In this document: positions 35,541 through 46,124 of the stretch, piece by piece
Layout of the letters: every line of letters begins with the position of its first letter
Position numbering within the stretch: position 1 is the stretch's first letter
Source of the DNA: Stomoxys calcitrans
Lineage: Eukaryota > Arthropoda > Insecta > Diptera > Muscidae
NCBI RefSeq assembly: GCF_963082655.1
Contig: NC_081555.1
Location: 183,603,424-183,667,423 of the forward strand
Reading direction: 5' to 3'
Length of the DNA: 64,000 nt
Position numbers and translations under genes: made by a program
Notes under the pieces: model-generated
Told to the model about the DNA's origin: nothing
The model's database searches: none
What the model saw: only the letters and a program-made list of their open reading frames with translations

Positions 35541-35793
35541 TGCAAATTTGCCCATAAACATTCCATTAAGGAACAGCGGCAAACTTTTCACATATCATTG
35601 AGTCCGGTTCAAGGTTTAGCACAATGATAAGGGCCTCCTTTTTATAGCCGAATCCGAACGGCTTGCCGCAGCGCTAAGTTGTTACATGGCATAGCACCTT
35701 GCAAGTGTTAACAGCATTAGGAAGGAATAACCACCTCTAAAAAACAAAAATCTATGTTCTCGCCAGGATTCGATTCTAACATCTACTCTATGG
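35541..35793 (-). repeat. tRNA-derived SINE (family 2), minus orientation
   Basis: Inverted body words are present: 'gataagggcctcctttttat', 'gaacggcttgccgcagcgc' and 'gccaggattcgattc' (box B, near 35763). The box A end is deleted or scrambled after 35775. It lies about 290 bp downstream of Tpst exon 1 in the gene's sense, inside the intron. Confidence 0.65.
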
Positions 35794-36080
35794 CGGCCCC
35801 CAATATCAATAGTGATTTCATAAGTTGCGATCTGTATACGATAATTAAAATAAACAGACAGACAGACAGCCGGACAAACACACAAAACATGTCGCAAAGG
35901 TTTCTATCCACAAAATTCAGTATGTTGCATTTCATTTCCACTTTTAAAGTATTGTATGTTAAATATTTTCTTTCAGTGTATAGTATAGTGTAGCTTGAAT
36001 TTGACTATTTTAATCTTTGTAATACAAAAATACACTTTGCATAAATATTAAAACAAAACGGCAGTGTAGAAAAAACTTAC

Positions 36081-36257
36081 CATATCTCCACGCATCACTG
36101 CTGCTGATTGTCCGGATAGAGCTGAGGCAGGTACTGCTTCGTCCTTGAAGAAACATATTGGACGTAGTTCCGTAAATTTAAATAGAAACATTGTGACAAC
36201 AACAATTCCAAGCATGACCCACAGGGTGGTCTTCTTATTGCGATAAGGCAGGCGCAT
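36081..36257 (-). CDS. Tpst: Tyrosylprotein sulfotransferase, coding exon 1 (start)
   Basis: The exon holds the start codon (36255-36257) and 59 codons ending ...MRGDM, followed immediately by a GTAAGT donor (revcomp of 36075-36080), so it leaves in phase 0. The peptide opens MRLPYRNKKTTLWVMLGIVV and continues as a single hydrophobic segment (about residues 11-27), the type II signal anchor that holds TPST in the Golgi. A stem follows. The basic RLPYRNKK start matches my memory of the fly Tpst N-terminus. An upstream in-frame ATG at 36314 would add 19 residues, but this Met fits the family. Exon 2 is 19,367 bp away at 16713. No upstream 5' UTR exon or promoter could be identified. Confidence 0.93.
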
Positions 36258-37479
36258 GATTATTTCTTTGTGGCGTGCCTTTCTTTTCCCACACAGAAAA
36301 ACAACAACAAGCAAGGCTCTTCCACTTTAACTACAACGCTACACAACTATTAACTACAAATAAGCTTTGAACATTTAGCTATACCAGCGACAACAACAAT
36401 AAAATTTTGATTTGGTGAGTAGTATGACATCAGCAACATGGATCATATATGTATGAGCAATTGGTTTCGAATCTATGATGATGATCTATGGCTCCTTCAA
36501 CCGCAGCTCTGATGGCTTCTCTTTGGTGTTATCTTCACAAGCGATTTTTTGCAAACGATCATTAGTGTTGTACAAGACAGGATGTGGGATCCAAATGTCA
36601 CTGGAATAACGGTGGGTGTATCATTACGCTAGGACTACTTGGATGAATGGCTTGTTACATGAGACACACAATTCAACTGTCACACTTTTTAATTGGATAT
36701 ATACTTGATAGTATTCGTACTTTAAATGCAACAATAAGTCAATTATTCAGAGTGTCAATGTATAAATTCCCAATGCTGAGTTTGACTTCGAACATGCCAA
36801 CACCGAAAATGTTCAATTTTTGTAGACTACCTGAAATGAGACAAATGAGATGGATATTTAATGCTTCTCTTTGTTTTTTTGGAGTGCATGATACATGTAA
36901 TAAAGGAGCATGGCAAATCTGTTATATCGGCCGTACAAAAAGAATGGTGAATACTATATTTCTCAAGAAAGTGTTAATTTAGATTGATTGTTGGAATAAG
37001 CAAAAATCGAAGACAAACCAAAATGCGTCCAAGCAAAACTACTGTTAAAAATTAACTAAACTCTCAAAATGTCATATCTTGTCCGCATAAGTAAGGGATA
37101 TGAGTAACAACCACAAAGAAAATGCAGGTATACAGGATAACAGATCTCGTATTTTCTCAATTACGCTTTTTGTCTTTATTGTATCAGAGGTTGGTAGATA
37201 TGGATGAACAAAGCAGTAGATGTGTTTTGCACTGTAAAGGTTATATCATCTTTTATGTTCATAACGTAAGCTTATACAAAGTAGATATTTAGAAAGAAAC
37301 TTTACAATATCATTTATAGTTTATTATGGAACAAAAGGTGGAGTTTCCAATAGAATCATAGATAAAATACAAATTAAAATGAAGTACCTGAAGCCACAAA
37401 AATATGGCAGCACTCTGCAAAATAAACACAAATAGTATGATGATATGAAAGAGAAAAGTTTCAGTCAATTTAGTTTTCT
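36258..37479. other. Upstream region of Tpst, nothing firmly recognised
   Basis: This should hold the Tpst 5' UTR and possibly the promoter, but I cannot place either. A 111-codon plus-strand frame at 36647-36982 has no domain signature and lies on the opposite strand, so I do not call it. Confidence 0.4.
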
Positions 37480-37800
37480 CAGTAGCGCAGAGGTTAGCAT
37501 ATCCGCCAATGACGCTGAACGCCTGGGTTCGCAGCCTGGCGAGAACATCAGAAAAAAAATTTCAGCGGTGGTTATCCCCTCCTAATGCTGGCGAAATTTG
37601 TGAGGTACTTTGCCTGGTAAAAATTTCTCCCCAAAGGGCTGTCGCACTGCGGCACGCCGTTCGGACTTGGCTATAAAAAGGAGGCTCCTCATCATTGAGC
37701 CCTACACTCGAATCGGACAGCACTCATTGATATGTGAGAAGTTTGCCCCTGTTCCTTAATGGCAAATTTGCATTTAAATGGCTCCCAACGAACGCAAATT
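37480..37800 (+). repeat. tRNA-derived SINE (family 2)
   Basis: Box A AGTAGCGCAGAGG is at about 37481-37493, and a box B equivalent ('gggttcgcagcctgg', with the core altered) is near 37527. The conserved body 'ctgtcgcactgcggcacgcc', 'ctataaaaaggaggctcc' and 'gaagtttgcccctgttcctt' follows. It is close to full length. The 5' flank is not inside a recognised repeat. Confidence 0.7.
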
Positions 37801-39664
37801 TCATGACTTTCTACTCAGAAAGCTTGTTTCGCTATATTATCTTAATATTACAGTATTTATCTCTTAGTGCTTAACGAAGATCAAAATTATATTTACTGTA
37901 TGAGGTCGAAGATAGATATTTCGAGGAGTTACAAACAAAATGAGGGGATTAGAATGTTCTCTACTGAATGTTGGTGGGTATTACAAAAATATTTATATCT
38001 CAACTTTTAATAAACACGAAGACGCCAATATAATTTTGAAATTTCACGGTGCTCGTAAAATCAATATTTATTTGTGATATGAATGAAAGTAAAATCATCC
38101 ACGTATCTTTGGTGTTTGATAAAAGAACATGCCACGAAAAACGAAAAAAAGGAAAGTTGGAACAAAACACAGATGAAATAGAAAATCCACAAGAAGTCTA
38201 TGAACTAGTTGCAGCCAAAGGTGCTCACAGAATGAGCTCATGCTTATTAGCAGAAAGAACTAGAAAATTTGAATGATGTAGATGACGCTTAGAAATAATA
38301 GACACTCCTAGCAACGTGAAAAATAGCAACGAAAGGAAAGAATATACAAATTCTTAGGCATGGATTATTTCGATGCAAAAGTTGTAGCGCTGAAACTAGC
38401 GCATTTTCGATGCACTAGAGTAAGCGGGTGCTTTCTACTCCACTTACAAAGATGGACGTGTTGTTTTTGAGTTATTAGCGCGACCCTTTAACGAATTTTA
38501 AACAAACTTGGGAATAATACAAACAAATCAGTGGAGTGGTAGTTATTTTCTATTTTACGTTTCTAAAAGCGATGATTTACATACAAAATGAAAGTGCACT
38601 AAAGTAGGACATTGCTATATAATTTAGAGCGGCAGTGGAACTTCCCACACAAAACTGCGAAAATTCAGCAAGTTTATTGCTCGATAAAAAAAAAGATGCG
38701 GACAGAATGCTCATAATCTTCGCGGGAGGATAAACGAACGGTTAAGATGAATTACTTAATAATGAACAAAATGGTTTAAAATTTAGACACACGTATACTA
38801 CACACTTCGGAAGATCTTTGCTTCACTATTCTTCAGAAAGTAATACTTTATTTACATCTATTCGGTTCTGGAGATTTTTTGGCACGTTGGTAAAAAAAAA
38901 GCAAAATTTCGACACCATCTTCTTCTTCAAATTGGCTTTCAACGGCGGCAGAAGCGGTTCGGGACATCTGCGCATTCTCTGTCTCAGTTTGCCAAGTTCG
39001 AAAATGCAGTTTAGGCTTGAGTACACCCCGCATATTGGTATTTAAAACCAACATCGGACATTTTTGAACGAGAGAGAGAAATAACTGGCCGAAAAAAAAC
39101 TATGGCCATCGTTTACCAACCTCTAATCCAATATCGAAGAATTTTTAACAAAATTGCATTTAAACGTCATAAGACCTAGAAAAATTCAACTATTTGTCGA
39201 CTTCGAAATATTCTTGAAGGGAGAGACGCAAAAAACCATGAAACAATAGCTGATAGTACGCAATGAAGCAACAATATGTGTATGGAGTGACTGGGAAGAC
39301 ATAAACGAGAAACAAAACGGTAGAGTTATATGGAGTTAACGAGGTTGTACAACAGACAAGACCCAACAGCAGAGGCCATGTGATCTTCTTAACCGACAAC
39401 ACAAGGCGCCAATCGATTTACATCAATAATAGGTAAACTTACCACACTGTTTTTATAGGTCATGTGTTTTTGCTTTACAATACATGGCTCCCAATTTGTA
39501 GTCTGGAGCCAAGAAACGGTTTGTATATGTTTCATTACTTTTAAATTACACCCTATATCAAACCACGTATTAATGGTGAGATCAAAAAATTAAAATTTAT
39601 TATTGAAATTTATAATACCACGGACTTAGTATTAAATTTTAATTCAACTTTTCCTAACGGCAAA
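37801..39664. other. Single-copy DNA, nothing recognised
   Basis: A DINE-like tail scrap is possible at about 37895-37985 ('gatagatatttcgaggagttacaaacaaaatgaggg'). Frames of about 65-92 codons at 38.0-39.4 kb carry no motif I recognise. Confidence 0.4.
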
Positions 39665-40157
39665 TAAATATATCCTCCATCAAAGGGGGTATATTAATTT
39701 CTTCATTCCGTTTGTAACGCATTAAAATATTGATTTGAGACCCAATAAGGTATATACATTCTTTATCGCCTTGATATTCTAAGTCGATTTTGCCATGTCC
39801 ACGTCTGTCCACGCTAATTTTCGGAGGAATAAAGCTAGGCGCTTGAAATAGTGGACAAATACTTCCTACTAGTGTAGGTCGTTTGGGATTGTAAATGGGC
39901 CATATCGGTTCATGTTTTGATATAGCTGCCATATAAGCCGATCTTGGATCTTGACTTCCTGAGCCTCTACATGATGCAATTCTTATCCGATTTGAAATTT
40001 TCGGACTTTAACTTAATATAGCTGCAATAACATAAAAATTCTTGTCCATTATTCATTGTTTGCCTAAAAAGAGATACCGCGCAAAGAACTCGACAATTGC
40101 GATCCATGGTGGACGGTATATAAGATTCGGCCCGGCCGAACTTAACACACTTTTACT
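39665..40157 (-). repeat. DINE-like subfamily A, minus orientation, shortened
   Basis: The inverted tail 'tcctccatcaaagggggtat' is at 39672. It is followed by 'gccatgtccacgtctgtcc', one or two units, and the inverted head ggtggacggtatataagatt plus TTCGGCCCGGCCGAA at about 40108-40142. Confidence 0.6.
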
Positions 40158-40162
40158 TGTTA

Positions 40163-40600
40163 TGTATTATACTCTGCACCATAGGATGGGGTTTTACTAA
40201 TTTCGTCATTCTGTTTGTAACGCCTCGAAATATTCGTCCAAGACCCCATAAAGTATTCTTGATCGTCATGACATTTTAATCTAGCCATGCCCGTTCGTCA
40301 GTCTGTCTGTCGAAAACACGCTTACTTTCGAAGAAATTAAGCTAAGCGCTTGAAATTTTGCACAAATATTTCCTATTAGTGTAGGTTGGTTGGGATTGTT
40401 AATGGGCCATATCGGACCATGTTTTTATGTAGCTGCCGTATAAGCCGATCTTGAATTCCTGAGCTCCCTAGAGGCAGCAATTCTTATCCGAGTTGTCCGA
40501 AAATGTATGAGGCGTTTTGTTATGACTTTCAACAACTGTGCTAAGTATGGTCCAAATCGGTTCATAACCTGATATAGCTACCATAAAAAAATCTTCTACA
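40163..40600 (-). repeat. DINE-like subfamily A, head-truncated
   Basis: A second inverted tail ('tactctgcaccataggatgg') starts a few bases after the previous copy. It carries 'gcccgttcgtcagtctgtct' and units to about 40590, where the similarity stops without a head. As at 32.76 kb, two copies are directly adjacent in the same orientation. Confidence 0.55.
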
Positions 40601-42123
40601 TGCGCTCGGTTATGTAAAGACGATAATTTTAAGAGAAATTTGTCTCGTCAAAGAACACGATGTTTGTAAATTCGACATTTTCCTGTTGCTAGCAACTCGG
40701 TTTTTGACCGATTGAGAACAAAAAGTCAAGGCAATTGTTGGTCACATTGAGCAAAAGTGAGTGGGTTCTGAAATGTAGATTACTTCTACATTTTTGCCAT
40801 TCAAAACCATAAAAAGATATTTTCACAAAAAAATGTAGTCGTTTGAATTAGTAGCACTTCATGTCAGCTACCTCGTATAAAATATTTCATGTATTCCCAC
40901 GATAAGTAAGGCCTACTTGTACAATGTTAATTTTCTTAGTCTTTGAAATATGGTAACTAAACATGGGCAATTAACATGAGCTAAAGAGTACGTTAAGGAA
41001 TTAACTGGTATTTACAATAAACCTATTTCTCACAGCAGTTGGTAGACTACCTGCATTCAAACTCACTGATCATTTAAACCAGTGATGGACACACCAGCCC
41101 AGTTGATTGCGTTTGTATGAGGAACAGTTATTCTCCAGTAATCAACCAAGTGGAGTAGCTATGTAAAATTACAACAATGCGTCGGCAGAATGAAGACACA
41201 CGAAGTTGCTTACACTGTACGTGTGCTTCTATTCGTTTTTCCCATACAAGGCGGTTGTGTGTTGTTTCCCATCTCTGATTTAAATTGACTGAGTGGCATG
41301 TCGAGATAGCGATAAAATGTTTACATCACTTTATGAAGTTCCAGTGATCATTCATATCTTGATATAAATACTCATGTATCGAACTTATTTTTGCTATTAC
41401 TTAAATTAAAAAGAAATACGTGTTCGCCAAATTTGAATTCTAAAGGTTTAAATTCAAATGCGTATCTATGAGCGGCCCAGCTTTAAAATTAAATAGGGCA
41501 TTTTACGTAATTTTTACAAAAATTTCATTTAAAAAATATGGCTTTGCCAATATTGACCTTCTGCAACTGGTATGAGTTAATTAAGAAGTTGATCTGTCCT
41601 TTCAATTTCACATCTTTCATCTCTCATACAATGAGCGCCATTTTATTTGCTATTAAGGTGATAATCGGAACCATTTTGCCACTCACCCTAATGAGAGGCG
41701 AGGCGAGGCGGAGAGTTTCACTCGCCCATTTCCATTGATGGTGGTCGGTAATGGCGTGGTAAACAAAACGTCTTTTCCAAATTGGCCAAATAGAAAAATA
41801 GCAATTTTGTTCAAAATCAAATCATTGTGAAAGTTCATTGAATTGGACATGGCGGTAAACAAAACAAGACTATTGATTTCATATCGGTTGCCATGGAGTG
41901 AATGCATGGGTAGACACCCAAACGGATGGATGGATGGATGGATAGATATATAGATATACTACGTGGATAAATGTGGAGAGATGGAGAGCTGGGGGAGTTA
42001 GCGGTGGCTTTTGACTGGCATGTGCCACGGCATTTGTGTTCATTCTGGTGTGTAGAAAGCTAGAACCATTTCAAATCCACCGACACGCTTCAATGGTCAC
42101 ACGGTGCCTAGACTAGACTTCGG
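40601..42123. other. Single-copy DNA with a (GATG)n run
   Basis: GGATGGATGGATGGATAGAT-type repeats lie at about 41925-41960. Frames at 41538-41738 and 41683-41907 overlap on opposite strands without motifs. No gene is called. Confidence 0.4.
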
Positions 42124-42807
42124 ATGTATTTGTTTGGGTGTTACCATCATTGGCGGCTGACTGTTGGGCGCATAAAGTTTATGCATCTAATGGGCGCCAT
42201 TGATTGTTGTGGTAGTGCTGAAGCTGAGAGTTTATTTACCTGTGCCCGCAAAAATGTTGCAACTGTAAAGGGTCATAAAATTGTTGTGGATTTCGGCCAA
42301 GCAACAAAGTCTTGTTCGTGGCATTTTACTCTACAAGTAATAACTTAAATAGATAAAAATATGAAAGCCCTATGGTGGAAAGGGATAAAAGTCAAGAGTT
42401 GGATGCGTTTGCATTTCATAATATTGACATAACAAATGTTCGTCCATGGGGTATTTTTATGGGTGAACTAAAATCAAAACTGTATTCCTATATGAAAGAA
42501 AATGCCGTTCAAACTGGTCGTAAGAACAAAGGTGTGTTTGTTACTCTTCTAGAAGACTATGTTGATTAAATGTGTGGACCGTAGCCCCGTAAAAGCAATT
42601 CGCATTGAAGATTTGACTCAAGAATCTGAGACTATTTCCATAATGTCTGGTTGTTTAAACAGTGTAGTGCAACGTCCCTCGAGCCACGTCAAAATTTCAA
42701 CGTCTAATGAGGCGGTTGAGAATATTGCAAATCCTAATCCTTATCGACATCTTCGTTTTGTTCACACAATGCCTTCAAATTCGGTAGATGCAAATTTGAT
42801 AGGGTAG
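42124..42807 (+). pseudogene. Coding-like but broken frames, family unknown
   Basis: Three consecutive plus-strand frames have protein-like composition. The first, 42124-42348, contains ARKNVATVKGHKIVVDFGQA, faintly like an RNA-recognition motif. The second, 42372-42569, contains GELKSKLYSYMKENAVQTGR and then KNKGVFVTLLEDYVD. The third, 42559-42807, contains VKAIRIEDLTQESETISIMS. The last two overlap in different frames, so if they are one gene a frame change separates them. No splice sites of good quality were seen at the breaks, which fits a decayed retro-copy or transposon gene. I do not recognise the family. Confidence 0.3.
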
Positions 42808-43191
42808 ACAGATTAACCGTATACATGTGAACCAATTTGGATATCTTTCAGGCCTCCTTTTCCATACTCCATACATACTTTATATCCTTGTCAATCCGGC
42901 GCTAGATTCAAATGTCGATGCCGGCATTCTTAAATATGCTATCTAATTCAATTTTATAGTCGTCAACATAAAGTTTTTGCTAGAAATTCTACATTCAAAA
43001 AAAATTTTAACTTTAACACTAGTTAAAATGAACTATATTTCAGCAAGATTGAACTTGAAGAAGACAAATTTAATATGAAACATTGCAATTATAAATCAAA
43101 TAATACTCTACCATTTGTTGTAGCCAAGAATTGAGCCGTCTGTTTACAAAGCAGGCGCTCTGCGCATTCCTCCATATCACTTACTTTAAAA
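42808..43191. other. AT-rich spacer, nothing recognised
   Basis: No coding frame or repeat terminus that I can support. Confidence 0.4.
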
Positions 43192-43455
43192 TTCCACCGA
43201 TTTGTGGGGAGACAAAAAAATTAAAATAACACATCCTTAATATAATTTTTTCTTCAATTTGTTAAGGTAAAATTATAAACTCTCCCTGACTTTCAAGATA
43301 ACTCACTAAACTGTAGATTCAAATTCATGACCGGAATTGAGAACAATTTTATAACTATCAGTTAGTATTAAACTAAAATTCAATTTGAATACTTTGGCGT
43401 TATTATCTTCAAAATCATATTTTAATTTTTTTGTCTCCCCACAAATCCGTGGAAT
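43192..43455. mobile_element. Candidate MITE with about 35-bp inverted ends
   Basis: ATTCCACCGATTTGTGGGGA plus gacaaaaaaattaaaat at 43192-43228 is inverted at about 43419-43455 (ending ACAAATCCGTGGAAT), with one or two mismatches. The 190-bp interior is AT-rich and non-coding. The flanks show no certain target duplication, so the family is open. Confidence 0.6.
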
Positions 43456-46023
43456 CCGTCTATAGTCATGATAAATTAGCTTAATTTGTACAAAATTAAT
43501 TTTCTATTTCTGTAAGAATTTTTATTTGAGCGTGGGTTAATATCATGAACTAACATGTATTATGTAACAAACTTACATTTACGATAAGCATTTTTCTGAG
43601 AGTATAGGTGGCGCCTTGAACATTAAGGCTCATAGGGTTAATATGATCGACATAAGCGAGCAAAATGTTTTATTTGTAAAACAGATGTAGGCTTATAAAC
43701 GTTGTACTAAATGTGTCCCTATTTTTTCCGGATGATCATACTGCAGAGACTTACAAGCAGCTTTACAGGTATTCCAATCGCAGACTACGCTTTAAACGCT
43801 TTTGAACTATTGAAATCTGCCTTGTAATCCACAAATATGTGGAAAATATCGAATTGATTTTTTTTTGTAATTTCCTGCATCTTGTGCGATGTGAATATCC
43901 AGTTGATGGTTAAATTGGTGTTCACTCACTGAAATAAAACCTCACAGTAGCATTAAGTTGCTGCTGTTTATAGTAACTTTAAGAATATCAGATTAGATTG
44001 CCTCGAAGCTCTGAAAGCCTTAGTTACATATGATCGGAAAAAGCTGTGTAAATTTCTAGCACCAATTTCCTGCGTTGACACACTCTTACTCACCAACACC
44101 TGTAGGTGGTATGTAGCAAGGAATACGAAAACATTAATTTCCTGAAATCCTTATCGAAATGACTGTTTGAGACAACAACAACAAAAACTCCCATCGTATA
44201 TCCCTAAAGGTTAATCTCCAAAATGATGCTGTGTGGACAAATTGGCCACACTAACTCAGGAACCGGAGACATCCACAGATTAGAGCAAACAGCCTGTCTG
44301 CCGCAATATATGCTGCCATTTCCATTTTCTTTGGCAGATAACAACAATCCGGAATTCCCCGGCAGATTACATGTGCAGAGGGACTATTCACGAGTGATGA
44401 TACAATTAAGCAAACCTAATGAGTAGAACTTGCACTTGGCTGTGTGTGTATGGGGGGGCTGTTCTCTGGAGACAGGCGATTTCCAGTAACATAACAAAAT
44501 GTGAGATGTCACATTTTCCCCAACAAGATGCTGTAATCCAAGTACACAGGACAACATACAACAGTTACAAAACCAATACAAGTCCCTGTGTGTATGTCAT
44601 TGCGAGTGTGCTAGTGATGAGGCTCATGTTCATCGGTGATATCCCATTGAGAGCATCCTATTTTTAATATCGAATCGAATGTCGCAATCGAAAATCCCCT
44701 TTCAATGTACATAGGCATTGGCAAGCAAGACTTGTAGTGAATGTCGACTGTTATTTGCGGTCGCTTATATCTTTCAAATTAAGGAATGATTGCCACATTG
44801 GTAATGTTTGCTCTGAGATTTCGATATTAAGGTCAGAGATCCCCAACGTGGTTAGTTTCATGCTTCGCTTCCGGTATTTCTTTGGCGAGCATCTGAACCA
44901 AAAGATTCTACAAACAAACCGCTGCTCCACGTCCGTACCGCATGAATATAAATGCCACAACAACAACACATCCATTGTCAAACTTACATATATACATATG
45001 TATGCCTTTGGTGTATGTGCGCATTTGTTTATACCTACGCACATCCTAAGGATGTTGTACGTCCTACTTTAATATTAAACCAAATATTAGATTGTCATGA
45101 TTTGCATGAAGCCAAAAAGCCAGTAAGAATCAAAACTCTAATTTCAAATAAAGGAAAACCAAAAACGACATTACAATAGTACATTTTATGATTTCTACGA
45201 TCGCAAATCATTTTCTATATAAACGTAGGGACTTTCCATTCCCGCTCATTCTCATTAAATATTTTTCGATTTCCCAGAATCTCTACCACCCACTTTGGAT
45301 TTCACAAACGCTTAATCAAGAATGAGAGATGAGATCATCGTAATTCAAAAACATTAACCCATTAGAGCATAATGTCCGTTTTATCGGACGTTTTTGTTTC
45401 TTATGCTACGTGTTCATTAAATGAATATTGTGAAAAATCATAAAGAAAAGATATTGAACACATGCCTTTAAGCGATTTTAGACTGCTCGCCCGCACCACT
45501 GTAATACGTAAAAAATTTTTTTCTCCGTATGAGTTAGTTATATACAGCAAATTCATTCACGAAAAAGTTCACCAAGTCGCTGATGCTGATGCAAAAACGC
45601 AACATTTGTCTGAAATGGATTAATATTCCGGAGCAGACATGTCGACTTAATTAAAAGTCTTTACATGTAGAATATGAACCTCATATCTTAGTTTAGTTTT
45701 ATAAGTTTTACAAGCTCAAAGAAAGGTAGGTGAAATTTGAACTGGCATTAGCTTTCGGAAAATATCTGCTAAAATTAATATAAGTTTAATAAGTTTAAAA
45801 TTGGAAGGGCATAATCTTATCTATGTTAAAAAAATGTATACGCGTCCGTTCCAAATTCTTTCGATTGTCTGTCATTGACAAATTAAGAAAATATGCGTTA
45901 TTAAAAAAGTAGTATAAATTGTATTTATCTGCATGTCGTTAGATCATATTTCAAAGTCTCGTAAAAATTATCTTTGTTTTTTCAACAGATTTTTATCGAA
46001 ATGTTATTTGAGATTATTTTATT
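43456..46023. other. Single-copy DNA, nothing recognised
   Basis: A CA/AC patch near 44440 and a tata-rich patch near 44988 are the only simple features. Several opposing frames of 65-111 codons between 44.2 and 45.2 kb lack motifs and overlap one another on both strands. Confidence 0.4.
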
Positions 46024-46025
46024 AG

Positions 46026-46075
46026 AGGCCATCGTAGCGCAGAGGTTAGCATGTCCACCTATGACGCTAAACGCC
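46026..46075 (+). repeat. tRNA-derived SINE (family 2), head only
   Basis: 'ccatcgtagcgcagaggtta' and 'gcatgtccacctatgacgct' are the first 50 bp of family 2, cut off before box B and followed directly by LINE-derived sequence. Confidence 0.65.
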
Positions 46076-46124
46076 TTCTGTTAGCAGGAGGATTTCACGA
46101 GGTTGTTATTCAGCAGCCATCAGT

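Noticed and set aside
36647..36982. 111-codon plus-strand frame upstream of Tpst
   Set aside because: No domain, no splice context, and composition like the surrounding DNA.
44737..45072. 111-codon plus-strand frame
   Set aside because: It mirrors a 97-codon minus-strand frame over the same bases, and neither has a recognisable motif.
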